Source: Gyromitra esculenta | Lineage: Eukaryota; Ascomycota; Pezizomycetes; Pezizales; Discinaceae | Length of the DNA: 64,000 nt | Assembly: GCA_038503075.1 (NCBI GenBank) | Contig: JBCAML010000004.1 | Location: forward strand, 1,323,149 to 1,387,148 | Reading direction: 5' to 3' | Shown: one piece after another, positions 41,423-54,114 of the stretch | Numbering within the stretch: the first letter of the stretch is position 1 | Layout: each line of letters begins with the position of its first letter | Notes under the pieces: generated by a model | The model's database searches: none | The model's input: only the letters and a program-made list of their open reading frames with translations | Told to the model about the DNA's origin: nothing | Program-made: the position numbers and the translations under genes

Positions 41423-42279
41423 CTCGACGATTATGAGATATTAGTGTTTTTTGTGGATGTGAGTTATAGGGTGGTTGTTGTTGGAGGATAAACGGGGTTT
41501 CGTTTCTCCCCTGGTCGTGGTGAAGGCGGGGTGGTTGTTGGGATGCGTTGATGGGGAGTTCGTCCCGTTTTTGATGGAATTGATGTAGCTTTCTGAGGCT
41601 CTGGGGCCTACGCCGTATTGACGCTTCGTTGCTGGGCACTTTATGGTTTTCTCGGAAGATGGTATTGGATGCATATACTTTCTTGGGTTCTCTCTTGACC
41701 TTCTCTCTCTTGCTTCTCGTGTGTGGTGTTTAACGCTTCCTCATTCTATCGCGAGTGATCATCTGTGATCGTATACTGAATTCAAGGACCTCGTCTCGAT
41801 TATCTGACTGACCCGCGGTCTTCACGATGGATATATACAATCTTCAGTGGTCTTGACGCCCCAGGGGTCGTTCGATCAAAGCAAGCATATTCAACCCTTG
41901 GTGAAATGTAGCTTTTCAAGACACTCTTAAAACGATACACACGTATGTATACGTACTCCTCGGGCAAAATCCTCCCCACCCCAACGGCTTCAGGCATCAT
42001 CTACCGTGCAGCATGCCTACCGACTTTAATCAATATCTTTTGAATCAAGATCCGTCTATGTATGTGCTTTCGATCTATTGCTGCCCATCTAATAGGAATA
42101 TTCACTGATTCTCACTCGCTCATCTCAGCCGCATCGATAACGATAAAGACCCTGCCAAGCCTCGATTTATCAGCTATCAACTGTCAACTATCAACTATCC
42201 GCTATTTACACCTCCACAATATCTATACACAGTAACTATTCGCACCCTACAACCAACAGTCTCTCCCTCCGCCTCCATC
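41423..42279. other. Divergent promoter region
   Basis: Shared upstream region of the 68-aa gene and the macro-SirTM gene. Pyrimidine-rich just before ATG 42280 and with a short repeated ATCAACTATC near 42176-42200. Confidence 0.45.
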
Positions 42280-44124
42280 ATGCCAGATACCCTCCCCCTC
42301 TCCACTTACTCTCCCCTAATATCACTGCCCACCCCCTTCCCCGTCCCCCTCCCTCCCTCTGGCCCCATTGCTGCTGCTGCCCTCGACACAGCACTGGCCC
42401 ACCTCACCCTCGAGTCCCACCCCGACACAGCCAGCATCCTCTCCAGCCTAGAAATCCACCAAAAGATCCGTCTCTTCAATCAGCTCCTCACAATCCGACA
42501 ACCTTCCCCTGCCCTCCCACCCTCCATCCTCGACGCCGTCGAGTCCTCAATCCGATACCTAGCAACCAAGAAACCCCCGCAGACCCCCGCATCCCAAATA
42601 CCATCTATATCAGACATTTCGCCACTCAGCAAACTCTCACTCTGGCGCGGGGATATCACAACTCTCAATGTCACCGCCATCGTTAATGCCGCTAACGAAC
42701 GCTTGCTGGGCTGCTTTGCGCCTGACCATCTCTGCATCGATAACGTGATCCACGCAGCCGCCGGACCACGGCTAAGGAAAGACTGCCAGACCGTGATAGC
42801 CGCGCAGGGCTTCCTGGAACCAGTAGGAGGCGTTAAAGTGACACGGGGGTATAACCTACCGGCGAGATACGTACTGCATACAGTAGGACCTAACGTGCCA
42901 AAACGAAAACACGGGAAGAAGGTGAAAGATTTCGAAAGAGACGGGCTGGCAAGTTGCTACAGGAGCTGCTTGGAAGCTATGGAAGCGCTGCCGGATGAAG
43001 ATGGGGGTAAGACGATTGCGTTTTGCTGCGTTAGTACAGGAGCATTCGGGTTTCCTGCGGATGAGGCAGTACATATAGCCGTCGACACAGTGCTCGAGTA
43101 CTTCGCCAACACCCCAACCAGCAGCGTTACAAAAGCGGTATTCAACGTCTTCACGCCCACCGACCTAACCCTCTATACCCAAAAGCTAGCCACCCTAACT
43201 CCCACTCTCCCATCTACAACATTCACCACCCCACCGCCGCCCAGTGTCTCCATCGCGCTCGCTAAATCCTGGCTCTCATCCTCCACCGCCATCCTCATCA
43301 CCGCCGGCGCCGGCCTCTCCGCTTCCGACGGCCTCGACTACACCTCCCGTGCCCTGTTCCGCAGATCCTTCCCCGCGCTCTGGCCAAAGTTCACCTGCCT
43401 CTACAGTCTCTTCGGCTACGACGCCTGGCCCACCGTGCGCGCAAAATGGGGATACTACTTCCTGCACCTAGACCTCGCACTATCGTGGCCAACCCCACCT
43501 ACATCCGCCTATGCACAACTACAGCGGCTACTGAAAGTACACGGCAAACCGTACTTCATCCGTACCTCGAACGCAGATACGATGTTCGCGCGCTCGGGGT
43601 TTGCGAAGGAGGTTGTGTCGACCCCGCAGGGTAGCTATGAGCTTCTGCAGTGCATGGTGAAGTGTAGACGGGATGCGGTGTTCCCGCTTGCGCCGTATCT
43701 GGACGCTGCACGACCGTATTTGGACCGGCGGGAGTGTGTGGTACGGGATGAGCCTGGCTGGGAAGACGTGATTCCGAAATGTGGGTTTTGTGGTGGCGAG
43801 ATGTTTCTGTGTGTGCGTGGTGGGGACTACTTTAATGAGGCGCCGTTTGAGGAGGGCGAGGAACGGTATAGAGGCTTTGTGGAGCAGTGGAAGGAAGGGT
43901 TGGTGGTGTTGGAGATTGGGGCAGGGTTTAATACGCCGGGAGTGATTAGGTGGGCTAACGAGAATCTTGTCAAGAATGGAGGTGGCAGAGTTAAATTAGT
44001 TAGGGTGGGACTGGGAGGGGGCGAGGGGGTGGATTGGAGCTTGGAGGGGGCGGATGCGGTGGGTATCGAAGGGGACGCGGGGGAGGTTGTGGCACAGTTG
44101 TTAGAGGGATTGGAGGTGAAATAA
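42280..44124 (+). CDS. Zinc-macrodomain fused to class M sirtuin (SirTM)
   Basis: One exon, 614 aa. Residues about 118-300 are a macrodomain: LWRGDITTLNVTAIVNAANE, then CFAPDHLCIDNVIH with Cys145, His150 and Cys152 as likely zinc ligands, GYNLPARYVLHTVGP and VSTGAFGFP. Residues about 325-610 are sirtuin-like: GAGLSASDGLDY (343-354), TSNADTMF, PQGSYELLQC and zinc cysteines 458, 462, 501 and 504 (CGFCGG). The usual catalytic His of deacetylase sirtuins is Gln450, a hallmark of the SirTM class. In bacteria SirTM adds ADP-ribose to a lipoylated GcvH-like protein and the neighbouring macrodomain removes it; fusions are known in fungi. Inferred role: reversible, lipoyl-dependent ADP-ribosylation, perhaps in oxidative stress. 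No GcvH partner is in the window. Confidence 0.9.
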   Translation: MPDTLPLSTYSPLISLPTPFPVPLPPSGPIAAAALDTALAHLTLESHPDTASILSSLEIHQKIRLFNQLLTIRQPSPALPPSILDAVESSIRYLATKKPPQTPASQIPSISDISPLSKLSLWRGDITTLNVTAIVNAANERLLGCFAPDHLCIDNVIHAAAGPRLRKDCQTVIAAQGFLEPVGGVKVTRGYNLPARYVLHTVGPNVPKRKHGKKVKDFERDGLASCYRSCLEAMEALPDEDGGKTIAFCCVSTGAFGFPADEAVHIAVDTVLEYFANTPTSSVTKAVFNVFTPTDLTLYTQKLATLTPTLPSTTFTTPPPPSVSIALAKSWLSSSTAILITAGAGLSASDGLDYTSRALFRRSFPALWPKFTCLYSLFGYDAWPTVRAKWGYYFLHLDLALSWPTPPTSAYAQLQRLLKVHGKPYFIRTSNADTMFARSGFAKEVVSTPQGSYELLQCMVKCRRDAVFPLAPYLDAARPYLDRRECVVRDEPGWEDVIPKCGFCGGEMFLCVRGGDYFNEAPFEEGEERYRGFVEQWKEGLVVLEIGAGFNTPGVIRWANENLVKNGGGRVKLVRVGLGGGEGVDWSLEGADAVGIEGDAGEVVAQLLEGLEVK

Positions 44125-44971
44125 GGCGGAAAGGGATGAGTATTGAGGTGGTTGTGGAGGGCTAATAGGTAAAGGGATCTGTTTGGCATCACGAATTGTC
44201 ACTCGGGTGATATTTGGGATGGATTTATGCAAGATTGGTGGTTTGGTTTCTTATAGATTATACCTTTACTTTGGTATTCCGTACTAGAAGTAAGCTGAAT
44301 TCTCGATAGAGGGCTGGTACCGGATGTAGATTTATCTTGATCTCTATCTGTACATCTGTGGGCCTGGTTATTCGCAATACCTGCGAGAGTACCGGGGTAT
44401 TTGCTCTTTTTTTTTTTTACGATACTCTAATCACAAATTAAGGCAATCAACAAATTCACCCCCATCTGTATCTAGTATAAAAGATAAAGAAATTTATATA
44501 ATTCCGTAACCCATGAATATACATTTCTCATCAAGTCCATCGCATAAATACAGTCTCTCGAAGAGCTACTGAAACCAATCGTAAGCAAAATACACAGCAA
44601 ATCCTGTTCTCAACTCACAATCAAAAAGCACATATATCATATAGAATCTTTCAAGTATACCGCTTAAATGGGGCCCTATCGCTCCCCTCCAATACTTCCT
44701 CCTTCGATAATACTTTCCCACCCTTCCCCACCTAGTAGGCGACCACAGTGCGCGAGTGGATTCCGACCATCGTTGTACCAAGCATCCATTCCTGGTCGCC
44801 CTATAGAGCGTAGTTTCTTCGTCTGGAAATAGCTTAGCGAGAGAATATGATTCTATCAACTTCGCCACTGTTACTGTCTCGGAAGAGCAGCCTAGTCATG
44901 TCCGAGATTGCCGTTGCTGAAGTCGCAAGTAAATGTTAGAATATAGTCTGAATTCTACCCCCCCCGGTTTC
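44125..44971. other. Intergenic; one unrecognised 100-codon ORF
   Basis: Homopolymer T run near 44407. A minus-strand frame at 44566-44868 (YSLAKLFPDEETT, GKYYRRRKYWRGAIG) begins with GTG and has no family; it might be an extra 3' exon of the next gene but is not supported. Confidence 0.3.
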
Positions 44972-45700
44972 CTATGGTTTAAATGGCTCTCCTAGTGTAT
45001 ATCTATGTTTGAAATGAAATGTACCATATTCCAGTATCGTGAGGAAATAATCCGAACATGTTTCCTCGTAGGCCCGTTCAGCAAATGCCGCGTTCGCCTT
45101 CGTGGATTCCAGAGGTTTTGTGGTATATAGAGCAATCTCCATCTCGGCGATAAATACTAAGATTGCGTCCCCATTAGCGAGTGATAAGGATACATGTAGT
45201 TCTAAATTTTCGCTGCTGGAACTTTTGAATACTACAGTATCCACGCTATGCTCTACAAGCTAACAAAGCAGAATTAGCCAAATAAATAAATAATATGAGA
45301 GCGGTAATATATCAACATAATATACAATGCCGCATAAGAAACTAGAAGCCCCGATAAATGATCCTCGGGGTCCCTATAAATCGATTTAAATGTAGTCCCA
45401 TTGCAAGACCCGCTACTTGAATATTTCTCCTCTACCGATGTCTAGAGTGAATCAATAAACGAAAGCAAACGTTACCAGTCAAAGAGCTTGAGTAGGAAAG
45501 AGGAATTATCATTTACCAGTGAGAGAGCTGTTCCAGCATTGTTTGGACAGCAAGAATCATATGATCGCGTTGGAAATGTCCAGAGGTGGGTGAGGGTAGC
45601 GGATCGTGATTAGCAAAGTTAGATCTGAATGAGATATAGGCTGGGGACAGTAATAGCCGTAATAAAACAAGGCCCTTTGAGGGGCAGGAATCAAGCATCC
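44972..45700 (-). CDS. Probable spliced gene of unknown function
   Basis: At least three plausible exons in order: about 45530-45698 (FANHDPLPSPTSGHFQRDHM, ILAVQTMLEQLSH, donor GTAAAT at 45526); about 45330-45440 (SVEEKYSSSGSCNGTTFKSI, DPEDHLSG, acceptor CTCTAG); and 44972-45250 (VDTVVFKSSSSENLELHVSL, YEETCSDYFLTILEYG). The middle junction is ambiguous: several GT and AG pairs keep the frame. The regular amino-acid use suggests coding, but the start is not fixed and no family is recognised. Confidence 0.3.
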
Positions 45701-45873
45701 ACTGCCGCTTCTAACCCATATCAGACAGGCTCGAGCCCAGCTCAATCCTGATGGAAACTCGTTTCGAATCGGCTCAGGCTTGTGAGACCACGAGCTTGAA
45801 GTGTTCGAATCTACAGTTCGAGCTCAGGCCCACAAGCCGGCTCAATCCGCGGGGAACACTACTAGTAGAAATA

Positions 45874-46046
45874 CAGTCGGACCTTGATATAAGGAACCTC
45901 GATATAATGGAGATTTGCAGTAACGGACGGAAGTTGGGTGCAACTTTGTGTTCCTTGCACCACCTAAAATATGCTGTAAGGAAAAATTTGCTATAACGAA
46001 CAAATTCCCATTAATTATGGACGTCCTTTATAACAAGGTGCGACTG
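45874..46046. mobile_element. Pogo-type MITE, 173 bp, TA target site
   Basis: It begins CAGTCGGACCTTGATATAAG and its other end in reverse reads CAGTCGCACCTTGTTATAAA, flanked by TA on both sides. CAGT ends plus TA duplication are typical of pogo/Fot1 elements. No transposase. A related copy lies at 55498-55671. Just to its left (45740-45860) is a stretch rich in GAGCT/AGCTC words forming imperfect inverted repeats. Confidence 0.75.
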
Positions 46047-46901
46047 TACAGTGCATTCAGCGAACTAGCAGTACACGCAAGGTTGAATCACCCGTGTGGG
46101 GTTTGTGTCTAAAGTGTTTCGCCGATAGGGAAAGTCCTTAAAGCTATCGTCAAATATACCAGAATTAGTTATGAATTCACTCCTCAGTTAATAAATACCT
46201 ATCAGCTATAGTGTAATTCAGGCCACCAAGAGCGTAAGTGCCAACGTGAAGTTCTGTGGAAGATTGAGGTTGAAATAAGCTGGAGTGGGGAAGCTTGCGC
46301 ATGCAGCCCGCCAAACACCACCCGTTGCTGACACAAACCTTAAATCTTCATACACGTCATCCATCTCCAAAGCTAACCTAAAACCTATTCTAAGACTTGG
46401 CATCTCTTTCCAGAATCACTTGTGGGCAGGCCTATATGTCACCCATTCCTATCACTGAAAAACAGAAGATGCGGCGGAAAAATACAGAAAACGGACACTC
46501 TTTCACTACGGCTTATCGCGAAATGACGCCCACAATTACGAATACCCACTGTATGAACTACCAAGACTCACCTTCCCAAGAAATGAAACATTCAGAAATA
46601 CGAGCAAGAATCCCAGTGACAAGAAACCGAGAGATAGGAAAACCTTTACGTTAATGTTATGTATGAAACCTTGGCCTACCGTAAGTGACCCAACTAACCA
46701 TACAATACCTCAATCACAACTTGAAACTTTTCGACAGGCCACAAAAGAAAAAATACATCAATCCCACGCCGTTTCTCCCAAGCCCACACATCCAACTATC
46801 TGCTCCTACAAACTGAATCCAGATCAAATTGACAACCAAACACGCCAGACGTATAAACAATACCACCACAACGGGGTACCACTCCATTCGCCAATTTTAC
46901 T
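46047..46901. other. Intergenic and Ubp12 3' flank
   Basis: Small overlapping ORFs without support. Confidence 0.4.
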
Positions 46902-49900
46902 CTACAATATCATACCTCCTTTTTCCTTATCATCTACAGACCCTGTGGCTGTATCTTTGTCATCGGCCGGCGTAATTGTATCCTCATCGTCGACACGGAT
47001 CTCAACCGATTCCTCATCCTCAACGGCATCTAGAATCACCACGCCCCCCCCGCCCATGTCCACGTCTATATCTCCTTCACTCTCATCCATATCCTTAAGC
47101 AGCTCATTTTTCAGATCTGTGTGGCCTCCAAAAGCAAACCCCACCGACGGAAGCGCTACCGTGTCCAATAGTGACATCTCTACTCCCGACTCTTCGTCTT
47201 CAGCAGAATATGCTGGAGGTTGATCGTCTTCCACTACTGTAATCGTGTTTGAACTCGATGTTGTTCCCCAGAGGTTCGAATTGCCCACCTTATCGCCATA
47301 CACTTTCGGCAAGCCACTGACTCCACCGCCCGACGACCTGCGGGGTTCTCCATTCACCGTAACAGAAATCGAGGAGTCGCCGGACGGCCCACCTTCCCCC
47401 GCCCGAGTAGGTGATGAGCCACGGGAAGAACCCGCTGTTTCTTCTGCAGAATCTTCGGTGGTACCTTCTGCTGTGGTAAGAAGACGTTCGTATCCAGGTC
47501 CGCCCAAAGGCTTGCTGGAGCGGCGGCGATAGAAGAGTAGGTAGGCTGCTGGAGTGATAACTTTGTCTGAATCATATACTTCCCTGACATTTGAATCTAG
47601 AGTGAATAAAACCGTTAGAAATTTGCTCTCGACGCAAGATAAAATTTACAAAGATAAACATACCATCGCAATAGTACCACTTTTCATCAACCCAATTTTT
47701 TACGTATGCCGTATAATGGCCACCACCTAATCCACCATAGTGATTATCAACCCCAAATAAGTCGTAAATCAAACTCTGTCCATCTTCCTTCAGTCCCACC
47801 CTATTAGACAAATCGAGGCCTTCGACTGGACAATCAATCAATACATCGATCTTATCTCTGAAGTTTCTCGAGCTTGAGAATCTTTTGAGATGAATCACAA
47901 GGATATCTGGACACTTCCAAAGCTCGAATTTTTTGCTAGCCCGTCGATGGACCTTGCATCGAGGGCAATACCAAGGATCTTCCTCTGAAAGGATCTCGTT
48001 CTTTGCAAACTCATCCAGGCAGTCCTCTAGGTGTATCCCCTTCTTTTTACGGTCTTCCCGGCGGCGACGTCGGATGGCAAGTTCCGGATCATGGTGCAAC
48101 GGTGGGTCACTCCAAGTCTCTCTCCCACGGAAATCGTCGCTACTTTTTCCACCAAAAATCGCATCATAGCCTGCTTCGCTCCACTCGCATATAATTCCCT
48201 CGCCCCATCTAATTAGGGGGCTCTCATCCACAGCAACAGGGCTCGGTGATCTCGATGGGGTCTTGAACGCCTTCCTAGAAGAATTGCCGCTAATATTACC
48301 ATAGAAGCCATTGGCTGAGACGGGCAAGAAAGAGCTTGTGGAAAATCCGGGCCTCGAAAACGAGTTATTACCGAATGAAGTAGTTGGATCTTCCTCGTCA
48401 TCACTAGCATCCTGCATTAGATCCCCCTGAGGTTCGGGGGCATCCTGAAAGTTATCGATATCATCATCGTCGCTGACTTGACTTGCCGGGCTCATCCTTC
48501 CCGAGTTACCAACTGAAGGGAATAGAGCCTGCTTCCTCGGCGGAGGGCTAGGCGGGGGGTGAGAATTTAACCTCTCCCTAATATCGAATGCTGCCTCTAG
48601 CCCTTGCCAACCAGTGACTAGACCAGAATCACCAGACTTTCTCTTAGTGACTTTGACGGTAAAAAGCTCGCCCAACCCAGATGGAAGACCTCGCTTGCCG
48701 ACCTTCTTCTGAGACTTTTTGTCGACATCATCAGTGGTGTCTGATTCCACAACCGAGGATGCATCCTTCATTGATACATCTACAAAGCCGTCTTTCTCTT
48801 CCTCTTCGTCGCTCCCCTTTGTCTTCTCCGGCTCCCCTTCAGTCACCTCCACACCCTCGTCTTGGTCTTCTTCTGTCTCCTCCTCCTCCTCCTCCTCTTC
48901 AGCTTGTGGCACACCTTCATACAAGTCCCTGCTCGTCAAAACCTGATATTTTGCCACAATCTTCCCCATAATGGTTTCAAGGCTCTTCGCCTCCTCCCTA
49001 TTGACGATAATAAAGAACGGTACGGCGAAACCTTCGGCATTGGTTGGCCGGCTGTACTTGTTCTCTCTATGTACTTTGTTGAACACGGGCACCAATAGCC
49101 TTTCAGATTCTGGGGCATCTGGACGTGGTTCTTCCTCCTCATCGTCGAATCGATAACTCGGACCATAATAAAGTGATTTCTTAGCTTTCTTACCCTTCGG
49201 GCTGGGGTAGTTGGTCGGTATATCGTCGAGCTCATACAGGAAAGCATCATCATTGTGCGTGATCTGTTCGGACACAGTGGCGTAATCTTCATAGTGCTTG
49301 AAAAACTTGGTCTTGTAAACCTCGGATGCCATGATCTGATTATTTCCGATCCAATTTAGCCAAATATTTTTTTAGACTCCCGAAAATAGGGAAAATAAAC
49401 TCACCCTTCGAGGCTCAATTCCCAACTTATTTCCCACATACTCTTTTAACGACTTTATGCTTGCGTTCTTATCCATCTCTACTGGAATCCTCATCATCTT
49501 ACCATGCGAATCACCCTTTGGGAAGAAGTACACCTCCTTCGACCAAACGTTTTCTACGGGCAAAGGGAGCGTCAAGTCCATGAAAGGATCGAAAGTGATG
49601 CTAACTTTCTCGCAGTCCGGACAAACCAAAGTACTTTGATAGAGCCCACCGAATAAGTCTGCAATGGCTGAGTCGTTACGCTTCTTGTAGATGTTCCAGT
49701 GTGCTGCTGCGAGCTGGGCGATAGCCTCATTGTCGCCAACCATTTCATCCGTTGACTCTGGCTTCTCTATGTAAGGCTTCTTTTGAATACGATTCAAATC
49801 TTCATGCAGGCCATCAAGGAGAAAAGCAAGAAACTCCTGAGAATCTTGTTGGCCGTAACCCTGGAATGATGGTCCAAATCTACCGATGGTGCCCTTAAAC

Positions 49901-51828
49901 TCTCTCGGGGAGAAAGAAGCAGGACAAGTAGGCGAGAAGACGTTCTTGAGTAGGCTTGCATACGCCTTTGCAACTTTCCCATGATGGGCGAGGGGATTGC
50001 TAGGATTAAGTTCCTTTTCATATTCATCCGCTTCGGTTTTCCTTTGTCAGCAGGTTCCAGCATAAACGGAATAGACAAGCGACATACAAATGAAGTATTT
50101 CGAAAGTTCTTTCACACTCCTCAAGCACTGCAGAGCGCTATTCATATAGCAAGTATTTCCTAAATTGCTAAGACCACAAGTTCCTTGAGCTCGTCCCTCT
50201 CTTCGCCCTCTAGTCATAACACCACCCTTAGGAGCAACATTGCTGCTGCTAGCGGAAGGGCTTGAACTTCTTGATGGAACTTTCTTCTTGGAGACAACGG
50301 GAGTCGATTTTCCGTGTTGAGCTACCGTCACCTTTTGTCCAAATTTGGTAATCACTTTTGCCGCCTTTTCGCTAATCCATGCGCCATCAGAACTCTGCTC
50401 TTCCACAACAATAGTTCCACCAGCTCCCAAACCAGCAGCAGCAATCTGGAGACTGCCATTAAAATTCCCATCATTCGAAACATCTTTCAGATCCACAAGC
50501 TCACGTTCGGAACCAAGCTTCAAATCCAAGAAAGCCCCTAAATCGACGCTCAACTGCTCGAATAACCCAGTACTCTTTTCCTTCCCAGATTTCTTAGCGC
50601 CCTTAGGCGTAGATTCGAATTCATCCTCCGAGTTGCCACTAAATACTCTCCACAGCCTGACCTTCTTTGCAGGCTCCACTCCGGCCAATTTCTTGACCTT
50701 CTTCAGGAATTTTTGGAAAACCTCAGCCTTAGCCGCGATGACCATTTTTGGCGACTGACTCTTCTCGACCGTCAAGCTATTCTGAGTAACCGCTACGACA
50801 GGATCCCGGAGTTTGTAGACTGTGAACGCTGGCGGATAGTACTCAAACTGAAGATTTTCTGGTTCACCCGGCTCAGAGGTATTTACCACTTTTCTCTTAA
50901 TGACTGGAGAATCTTTTGCAAGACCATACCAAGACACTAGTGAGTTCCAAACATTTTCCGGCAAGATTTCGAAGTCTTCTCCATATGCGCCAGGCTTGAT
51001 AGGAATTAAATCATCCGAAATTGAAATTTCGTCATCGACGTCCCCATCTAGAGTAAAAGGATTCGGGTCAGCTCTTGCAATTGTTGGTTGAAACAAGCAC
51101 CGCAACAAAGATGGTATGGACTGTACGCCTCCACACCCAGGGAAAAGAAATGGTAGATTAGAAGACGTACTATCGTCTGGCTTTTTTGTTCGTTCTTGTA
51201 GTTGGCTAGTGTCCAACAAGTCTGAATTATCTATAGGGCCCAATTCTCCTTCCATATCCTCCTTAGACAGCACAACACCCTCCTGAGATTGTGCAAGGAA
51301 CTTATTCAGCCACCGTCCAGAAATTATATACCATACAGCACCTTCTTCCATCTGAGGTGTTAGCTTGGCCTGGTATAGCATTTGGGTCTGCTCTTCGACT
51401 GAAGGTCGAGAAGCCGATGAGATCGAGGTAGCAGCCGTAGAAGAAGGTTGAGCGGACGCGGTAGTGGCGGTGGTAGAAGGAGCGGCTGATGGAACTGTGG
51501 AGGTAGTTGAAACTTCTGGCAACACCTCCGAAGAGCCTGTTGCAACCCCGTCCAGCATATCTACCGATACCTCTCGCTTCATCTCTGGGCGAGGCAGTTG
51601 AGTATCTTCGTCCATAGGTTCAGGTTCTTCTCCAAGGGTATTCGGAACGGATGTACGGTTCGGAGGTTCTTCGGACTTTAGCCTTTTAGCAGGAGACTGA
51701 GAGCGAGCAACAGCGGTAGACGACGATGACGGCGATGGTTCTGTTGGACGGAGGAGAGTCGATGAATCTGGAGTTACTGAGCCAGAAGGATTAGTTGGGG
51801 GAGACCCAGAGGTGTTATCGTTATCCAT
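46902..51828 (-). CDS. UBP12: Ubiquitin C-terminal hydrolase, Ubp12/USP4-15 type
   Basis: Exons 50088-51828, 49405-50030, 47664-49335 and 46902-47596 encode 1577 aa; all three introns (57-69 nt) keep phase. After an N-terminal Ser/Thr/Pro-rich region comes a DUSP domain from about residue 150 (WYIISGRWLNKFL), then a ubiquitin-like stretch, then the USP core: Cys box GTCGLSNLGNTCYMN with catalytic Cys near 560, GYGQQDSQEFLAFLLDGLHED, a zinc site CPDC with CPRC, a long acidic insert in exon 3, and the His box GGGHYTAYVKNW with His near 1329, followed by the AAYLLFYRRR end. The acidic tail is unstructured. It removes ubiquitin from proteins. The first acceptor was taken as CCGAAG at 50031 because it alone joins KYFI to SDEYEKELN in frame. 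Confidence 0.92.
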
Positions 51829-54114
51829 TTCTATTTGTGGGAGAAAACGTTAGATTAGGCTTCGTCCCTGCTAATCGTCACAGGCAACGGGAGATGAGAT
51901 GAAGAAAGTGCAGAAATAGAAGGAGAAAAGGAAGACGATAGGAAGATGAAGATGAGCGAGAGAGTGCACAAGGCTACGTCAGGGGAGCGAACCTAAGATG
52001 TCCCCGTGGGTGGTTGCACTGGTGATGGCGGCTACTAGAGTGGTTGTGGTGGGGGTGACGGGGATTGCTGGTGCCTGGGAGGAGGGGTTGCTCTGCACAC
52101 TATTAGTAGCCTCAGCGAATAGAAAAGGCGACGGCGAGTGCGACGTAGAGCAAGCAACGGGCGAAAGGGGGGATGGAGAGGATGGTGAAGATGAGGTGAA
52201 AGAATGAGCGGGGGTAACAGAAGCGGAGGGCGAGCGAGGGGGCGAACAGTCTTCCGCCGCCGCCGCCTCCAGCTTTCGTTTTCGCGACGTGTTGGAGGCT
52301 GAGGACGCCAGCTGCCTGCGTGGCTGCTGTGTTGACGACGTCTTGAGAGGTGGATGTGCGTTTGGATGTGTGGGTGTGTGTGGGTGTGTGCCCGATGGAT
52401 GCTCTTGCTGCCAGGCCGACAGACGAACCTTCTTCGAAACGTCAACTACCGTTATATATCGAATGAATGCTTGCGCGATGTGTGTTGATGATGTTATGTA
52501 TTACGGAAACGACTAAGGACTAGAGAGAGCGAACGAGAAAGAAGGAGAATATGCTCGTTCTAAATGAATATTAAAAAGCTTTCGCCCCTGTGTTTTGCTT
52601 ACTCCACGTCCTCTGCCTGAAGGTCCTCCTCTCCTGGCTTTACAACGATAGTCCCTGGCTCAAAAAAAAAAAAAGAGCGGTTTTGCCGTGGATCATCTTA
52701 GCGTCACAGCCAAGCAATCCCCACAACTCCAGCAAACCTCTCAAGTCCCGATGCTGAAGGCCTTATGCCACCAGAGACACATATAGTCGCACAGGAGTTA
52801 CAAGTACCAACAGACTTTCTTTCTGGATAAAGGCTGCATCGAACACCATGCATAAAGAACAGATATGCAAACAGCAAAGGGAGCGGTTTGTTGCCTTAAC
52901 CCTACGCATACTCACTGGCTACCGTACCAACGGGACTAGTATTACTGCAGGAAGAAACCCCTACAGTGTGCAGATACACGGATGACAACAACTCAGAGAG
53001 GTTCGCAGCCGGGTCCCCAGCTCTGATGGCCTGGCTAGTCTGGGAATGTAGTATTCAATGTCCAGTTGAATCCTGCCCAAGTGTCGAATATATAGCCCAG
53101 CCACACTCATATGGTCCATTTTCGGTGCTACTTTTCGGTCAACATGCATGTGAGTTGATGATACACATGTTGGCTTCTGGTCCGCCTAATCGAAGAACAC
53201 TAAAGGTTTCAGAGAGTTATCTGAAAGTCCATCCGAAGCATCGCCTCACCCATTCTTTTCCAGATCTTATGCAAAGTCTTTCATACCCATAACACATCTG
53301 CAGGTATCACTTAGCAATCTCTCCTTTGCCAAAAGCGTTCAGATAAGCAACAAGTTAGGTCTGGCGACAAGACTATAATAGCAACTCAAAGCGCTTCAGC
53401 CACTATGCCTCAGCCACACCCCACGCAGCCTCATCACCAGTCACTCGATTCAAGATCAACGTCAATAGTAAGTAAGTAAATTTCATTTACACATCCAACC
53501 CTCGGGTTATGGCGACCACGTCAATAACTATTAGAGCAGTCGCCTCTCAAAAGCATCTTCACAGCCGTCCTAGGCCTCACACCCCCCATCAAAGTCGATA
53601 TAAGCTAAATCGCAAAACCCAGCGAACTGCTAATACCTAACTACTCTACTAAAACGATTGCTCTTTCTCACTTATTTCGGGAACCCCTCTAGTTAGTAAA
53701 CCCTATGAATTGGAATATTCGCCATTTTTGTTTATCGATCCTTAAAACCATAATACAAACAAATCTAGAGCCAAGAAGCGCAGAGTTTCGCTTCCCAGCA
53801 CAATTTCATTTGGAGTAATACTATCGAGCCAGAGACTCATCGCATCTCAAACATAATTGCATTCATTCTACAATACCTATTCTAAGAGGACCAATGCTAG
53901 TGATGACGAGGAACTCAGTATTGGAAAAACTCCTCTAGAAGACAACCATTTTCCTGCCCATACCCTCTACCTCTTAAAATCGGCTTACGGTTTACTACGG
54001 CCTAGAAAATTTATGGAAATAAGAAATAAGAAACCTTATATAAGCAGATCCCTCCCTCCCTCCCTCCCTCCCTCCCTATCTCGAAATAAAAGAGAGATTT
54101 TCACATCTGGAAAG
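51829..54114. other. Intergenic, about 2.3 kb
   Basis: The Ubp12 upstream side carries purine-rich and GT-rich tracts (TGTGTGGG words near 52350-52390) and an A13 run near 52660. ORFs on both strands at 52000-52500 come from low complexity. 53000-54000 shows no gene. Confidence 0.4.
54051..54077. repeat. TCCC microsatellite
   Basis: About seven tandem TCCC units. Confidence 0.85.

Noticed and set aside
46654..47223. 189-codon plus-strand ORF
   Set aside because: Antisense shadow of the Ubp12 last exon.
52289..52516. Cys-rich 75-codon ORF
   Set aside because: Translation of a GT-rich low-complexity tract upstream of Ubp12; no supporting start or splice context.
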